From NCBI GenBank assembly GCA_032718565.1, contig JAVGVS010000305.1, forward strand, positions 471,217 through 535,216: 64,000 nt of DNA. The letters are read 5' to 3'. The stretch comes from Distichodus sexfasciatus (lineage: Eukaryota > Chordata > Actinopteri > Characiformes > Distichodontidae). A model generated the notes under the pieces. That model did no database searches. It was not told where the DNA came from and saw only the letters and a list, made by a program, of their open reading frames with translations. Below, piece after piece: positions 60,001 through 64,000 of the stretch. The first letter of the stretch is position 1, and each line of letters opens with the position of its first letter. Both the position numbers and the translations under genes were made by a program.

Positions 60001-60729
60001 CACAGTAAATTATCTCCAGAACTCTGAAGCGTATTACAAACTTTTTCCAAGAGAATGAGAAATTGTCCAACATTCTTGCAAGTCGGTCTGTCTGTGTGAT
60101 TACTCAGTGTAGATTTAAAAAAACATGAACGAAAATGATGAAATCATCCCCATTTCTGGACTTGACCCTCACATACTCACATTATTTTGTGAGGTACTTC
60201 CACAGACTCCCATATCACAAGATCTAGATACTACAATACACCCCAATATTTAAAAGCAAATCTTTTAAAAAATATATGCTGGCATGATTTTGTATAAATG
60301 ATGACCGTTGCTCACATATAAAGATGTCCCCACAAAGAAACAAAAAAATCAGGTCCCCACAACCATCTAAAACTAAACACAAACACACCCACACAAACAA
60401 AAATGGTCACCAGACTCCTACTCAGGATTCAACCAAACTTCCAGCTTAGTAGAAACAGTCTCACACACACAATTTGCTGTACACAGGAAAACCAAACCAG
60501 AAAAAGAAATGTAAAGTATTTACACACAGTTTAAAAAGCAATAATCTAGCATGCTTCTAGCTAAACAAATATGTGCATTTAAGAAGATAATATATTTGGA
60601 AGTTCTAGGCAAAGTCTCTCTCACACACACACACACTCTGACCCCACACCTGGTATAGTTGGTCGTCTGGCTATGTGTCCAGTCTAAAGACAGCAGCAGA
60701 AGGATCCCAAAATATCCACAGCGCTCCAT
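54088..60729 (-). CDS. pcolce: Procollagen C-endopeptidase enhancer
   Basis: Secreted glycoprotein that binds the C-propeptide of fibrillar procollagens and stimulates its removal by BMP1/tolloid proteinases. Nine coding exons (minus strand): 60729-60650, 58252-58144, 57645-57387, 56966-56842, 56491-56355, 55947-55610, 54928-54854, 54743-54573, 54218-54088. All phases agree; product 474 residues (human 449). Signal peptide 1-20, sequon NYT at 24-26, CUB1 about 32-146 (starts NCGGDLQG), CUB2 about 154-268 (starts FCGGKMTKAQG), a Thr/Pro/Lys-rich linker about 270-350, and an NTR domain 355-474 (starts NPLCPKTC, last residue Cys). Both CUB domains keep the acidic/Tyr DYV pattern of calcium-binding CUBs. 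The ATG chosen gives a clean signal peptide; in-frame upstream ATGs lie in low-complexity sequence. Confidence 0.96.
57741..57857 (+). mobile_element. tRNA-derived SINE (family A), 5'-truncated, in pcolce intron 2
   Basis: Shows CTTGTTAGCTGCCCGCTGCT, CCTTCACGGATGGATC, CATATTTCGTTGTGGTGCAC and the tail GTGTTCACAATGACAAATAA. It is antisense to pcolce and lacks the head. It starts about 95 bp upstream (in pcolce sense) of the CUB1 exon at 57645. Confidence 0.85.
58790..59600 (+). pseudogene. Tc1-like transposase remnant in pcolce intron 1
   Basis: Reads as a fish Tc1-like element: GCTTTGATGACAGCTTTGCA on the left, an ATGGCAAGAACCACACAA start near 59021, AAAACCATCAACATTACGATGAAACT, AAATGCTTCACAAAGTTCAA, CCTTCATGATCAGATT and GACATTAAACCAGTGGAAATC near the right. 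The frame stops after about 17 codons and is further shifted. After the TGGAAATC segment the sequence jumps to an end-like GTGTCCAGACTTTTTGC, so the C-terminal half is deleted. It is inactive. Confidence 0.8.
60170..60370. repeat. Copy of a dispersed GTCCCCAC / TTGTGAGG repeat
   Basis: Has TTTTGTGAGGTACTTCCACAGACTCCCATA, then further right GTCCCCACAAAG and AGGTCCCCACAACC beside CA-rich text. Related text recurs near 7200-7280, 16545-16560, 16815-16935, 44370-44605 and 47770-48020, always with a CA or GT run nearby. It lies in pcolce intron 1. Confidence 0.6.
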
Positions 60730-60899
60730 ATTCCCCAACTGCAACAGCCAGCACATCAAGGAGAGGTGAAGGAAGAAGACGCTGTGGAGGAGGGAGGGAC
60801 AGAGCGAGTGATGTTGGAAAAGGAGGAAAAAAACTGAGTGTGGGGGTGTGTGTGAAACCATATATACCTACCATAAAGAGGACCCAATGTCCCTAATGT

Positions 60900-62850
60900 G
60901 TCTGAATGAACAGAAATATATCTTTTGTGGCTTTTTTAACCCATTAAAAAAATGTTTGTTGCACAGTTGGTAATATACATACAAATCACATATATTTGTA
61001 ACGTCTGAGCCTCACAAAGATGTGAAAACTCTGTGTGTGTGTGTGTGTATTGACGGGGGGGTGCATAAGGGGGTGGTGGTGGCTGTTTTTAATCAAGCCC
61101 AGATGCTGCGTTGGGTCTGTCCACTTTATTAACGGCACTCCAAAAAAAGCAATGCACGTTCATGGGAGAGACAAAGGACAAAAAAAACTAGAAGAAAAAG
61201 AATGAACCATCAAAGCTGTGTGGACTGCTGTCTTTGTCCCTCAATTCAACTTTTTGTCGTCTTGCAGTTTCTGGAATCTAATCTCCCTCATCCGGAATTC
61301 TCCCACAAGCCGCCCTTCTCCCGGATTTGCTGAATAATTCTGTGTATTCGTAACTTCGCCTGTTTGGCAGGTTTCAGATGTGGGGTCGGCTGGTCAGGAA
61401 GTGCCTGGGGACTTTTAGCCTCACAGGACATGGTTTACAGCTCCGGCTTTAGAAGCCACAATCTTCCAGTCTTCTGCCTCCCACAAATCCAGTGTAGAGA
61501 AGCGCATCCTCTTTGCATTTGCAACAATGTGAAATTGAAGCAGACTGAAGTGCAAAATAACAGATATACCAAAAGATTAACATAACTCCTGGCTCTTGTC
61601 GTCTTTGTCAGAGTTTTATCGGTCCCACGTGAAAATCTGAGATGAAAGAATCAGACAACGTGGGAGGAATTTGCCCCATATGGTGTTTTGTTGTAGGACT
61701 GCAGTGGCCTGGGGCACACACAGGGAGAAACAGCTACACAGTCTAGTATCATGGATTAACCTGAGATTCAAGTAGGAGAGTTAGCTTGCTTGTATGCAAA
61801 TGTTAGTAAACTGTAATTGATTAAAAAGTTTCACCAAACTGTTTAGAACACCAACTTTCATTACTTTTTTCCATTTGGGAAGAATGTTGTGAACTTTAAC
61901 TTAGGTTGACACCTTTATAAACCATCATTATGTTTTTACTAATTATGCTTCAGTAAAATAACTATACTTCTGCTTAAGCACAGATTTCAGTGCTTCACCC
62001 AATCGTCGACTTCTACCCCCAAGAAACATCTCTGATGAAATATCAGTCACAAGGCAGAAACGAGGCATGTTTTGCAGTTTTTTTGGCAAAGACTCTGGAG
62101 CTTTGTGGTGTCTGGCATTGAGTTGTGATAGGAGACAGCAGGAGGGAGAGAAACACAGGAATGTGGGGACGTGGGAGCATCGTTGGGGGTGGAAAAGAAG
62201 CCTCAGTGTGGTGGTAATAGTGACCTAACTCCTGGACATAGTCCAAGAGGGAAGGTCAGACTTAAGTGAGGCTTGTTATATGAGCTATCATAACAGAAAA
62301 AATTCCTGCGAGGGAATAGATGTGGGGTGGTGTCTGGGTGAGATGTGCAATGGGCAGACTTCATTGGAGGAAGAGGGCGGTTTGGCAATTCAACAGCTGC
62401 ATCGTAGACAACTATTTAAATCATGTACAGTAATGATATTTGATATGTGGTACAACTTGCCTTTTAGGTGAATAAAAAAAGAGTTGAAAGGATCCAATGG
62501 GTTAACGAGTCCCAAAACAATGAGTTCAAGAATAGAAGTTACAAGATCTTAAAATGATTTTTGCTTACATCTGTTGTGAAGTGGAGCAGGACAGAATGGT
62601 TTCAAAGATCGAATGAATGAAAGCTGTGATGTGCTGGCAAACTCATAAAGTGAAATGTTAGCTCTGAGAAAAGCCGCGGGATTCCTCTCTGCTATTATGG
62701 ATTCTGCCGCATTTGATCCAGATTCTGGGATTTCTCTAGTCCTTGACTCTAGCATGCACAAAAGGCGCAAAAAGTCCAACAAAAAAGTTTCATACAGAAA
62801 CCAGAGGCACATTTTATATAGCAACTAACCTTAACTGAAAGACAAACTTG
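60900..62850. other. Upstream flank of pcolce, no gene seen
   Basis: Non-coding spacer. A GT run (61033-61048) is followed by G-rich text. The first 300 bp upstream of the pcolce ATG contain the motif TATATATACC on the minus strand (about 60860-60870), a possible TATA-type start. No coding frame of known type. Confidence 0.4.
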
Positions 62851-62854
62851 CCCA

Positions 62855-63130
62855 ATGACCAGTGGTGTTGTCAGTCGATTTTACTGGGGCTTTTCAGCAA
62901 CATGCTGCCAGAAACAGCTCCACCTGTTACATCTGGCTGTACTGCAGATATGGCTCTGGAATTTCAATAGGTAAGACATAACACTCTCAAATACAAGTTT
63001 CTCAAAGCACATAATAACTTATATAAAAATGCAAAATTAAAAGGGCATACATTTTTCGCCAACATACTTTCAGAATCTGCCTCCCCTGTTAAATCTGGCT
63101 GTTCTGTAGATATGACATTGTGGGTAAGCA
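62855..63130. repeat. Diverged direct repeat
   Basis: A block at about 62898-62955 (CAACATGCTGCCAGAAACAG, CCTGTTACATCTGGCTGTAC, GCAGATATGG) recurs at about 63059-63115 (CAACATACTTTCAGAATCTG, CCTGTTAAATCTGGCTGTTC, GTAGATATGA), about 160 bp apart. Non-coding. Confidence 0.65.
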
Positions 63131-63724
63131 TTGTGTTATGTGATTATGTGACAATATTATGTGATTATAATCAACATTATAATCAGGATGCCCTTTGTCT
63201 AGCACGGGCTACATGAACAGGCACACACGCAGTGATCCACACTCTCTCTGTCTCTCATTCCGTCATGTGCGCACTTCTCTCTAGTGCAGGCTCTTGTTTG
63301 CTTGCTCTAGTTTCTGGGATATTTTATTCAATTTGGGACTTGGGATGTCTGTAAATCCACATATATGATTGAAAAGAAGTACTTGGACATTTATCATTAC
63401 ATTTACACTGATCCTTAGCATCAAGTACGTTTTAATACAACTTTAATACAAAAAATTGCTGTTGTAGAATCCGAATCCGAATGAATTTGAAGGGGGTTTT
63501 TTTTCTCACAGCATGTTGTCATATAGAAGGAATTTGATGTGGTGGTTGACGCCAAGACATTAAAAGGCAAAAAATAAAATAAGTGTTTTACGTACAAGAT
63601 ACTAATATAAGTATAAATAGACGAATATGGATATTGCTATACAAATGAAAAAAACAGGCATTTTATAGAGAATGCAAGTGTAGCAGAATAAAGATGTGTG
63701 GGCTTTTAGGTGCAAGTGAGACAA

Positions 63725-64000
63725 CCAATCGGCACTAGGGGGCGCTTTATAAATAGTGGTCTCCAATAGCCATTCCCTCCTGCCGAATTCCTTCCCGTGT
63801 ATTGTTCCGGTGCACCTTGTTTTCACGGCTCGTACAGGTAGGAAAGAGGCTCCACCTTGACTTGTAGTTTGGTGTAGTTGGGTTCAGCTGCTTAGTTTGT
63901 CTTGGCCTCTTTATCCCGGTGTGCGTTACCGGTTGCTTTATCCCGGTGGATTTCCTACTGCTCCGCCCCGGGTCGGCATTATCAGTTGGTTGCCCGTTAT
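63725..64000 (+). promoter_or_regulatory. TATA-containing promoter- or LTR-like stretch at window end
   Basis: A CTCF-like motif (CACTAGGGGGCGC, 63733-63745) runs directly into TTTATAAATAG (TATA box), and 50-100 bp later into CpG-richer text and a donor-like CGTACAGGTAGG (about 63830). Later it contains two CTTTATCCCGGTG copies. It could be a gene promoter with a first exon or the edge of an LTR; the window ends before this can be settled. Confidence 0.35.

Overview
This is vertebrate nuclear DNA, almost certainly from a teleost fish. The genes have many short exons with GT-AG introns. Spacers are AT-rich and crowded with CA/GT microsatellites, tRNA-derived SINEs, a Tc1-like remnant, TIR elements and a solo LTR. 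The encoded proteins are fish-like versions of KDM6B, TMEM88 and PCOLCE. There are no bacterial operons, CRISPR arrays or phage genes. The species cannot be named from the sequence alone.

Layout. 1-22 kb holds no protein gene I can support. It contains repeats and several promoter-like or CpG-richer patches (about 7.9, 11.5, 13.8 and 17.0-17.6 kb), which may be 5' non-coding exons or control elements of the gene that follows. 22.3-34.4 kb (+) is a complete kdm6b gene, an H3K27 demethylase. I assembled 19 coding exons with consistent splice phases, giving 1,708 residues, with a 3' UTR to about 36.15 kb. 36.2-42.5 kb is spacer with two SINEs, a hAT-like composite and a decayed tandem array. 42.6-44.0 kb (+) is tmem88, a two-exon membrane protein with the Dishevelled-binding C-terminus. 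45.1-45.9 kb is a solo LTR. 46.4-47.0 kb is a SINE split by a small TIR element. 47.6-50.85 kb (+) is a three-exon gene model of 118 residues that I do not recognise. 54.1-60.7 kb (-) is a complete pcolce gene (nine coding exons, 474 residues: signal peptide, two CUB domains, Thr-rich linker, NTR domain), with a broken Tc1-like transposon in its first intron. 60.9-64 kb is spacer ending in a TATA-containing, promoter- or LTR-like stretch that runs off the window.

How the genes relate. kdm6b and tmem88 lie head to tail, as KDM6B and TMEM88 do in human. pcolce follows on the opposite strand; in human PCOLCE is on another chromosome. They are not an operon: one is a chromatin eraser, one a Wnt/Dishevelled modulator and one an extracellular collagen-processing enhancer.

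I saw no new multi-gene system. The best leads are the unrecognised 118-residue gene, the absence of the N-terminal TPR-like block in this kdm6b, and several small mobile elements with visible ends.
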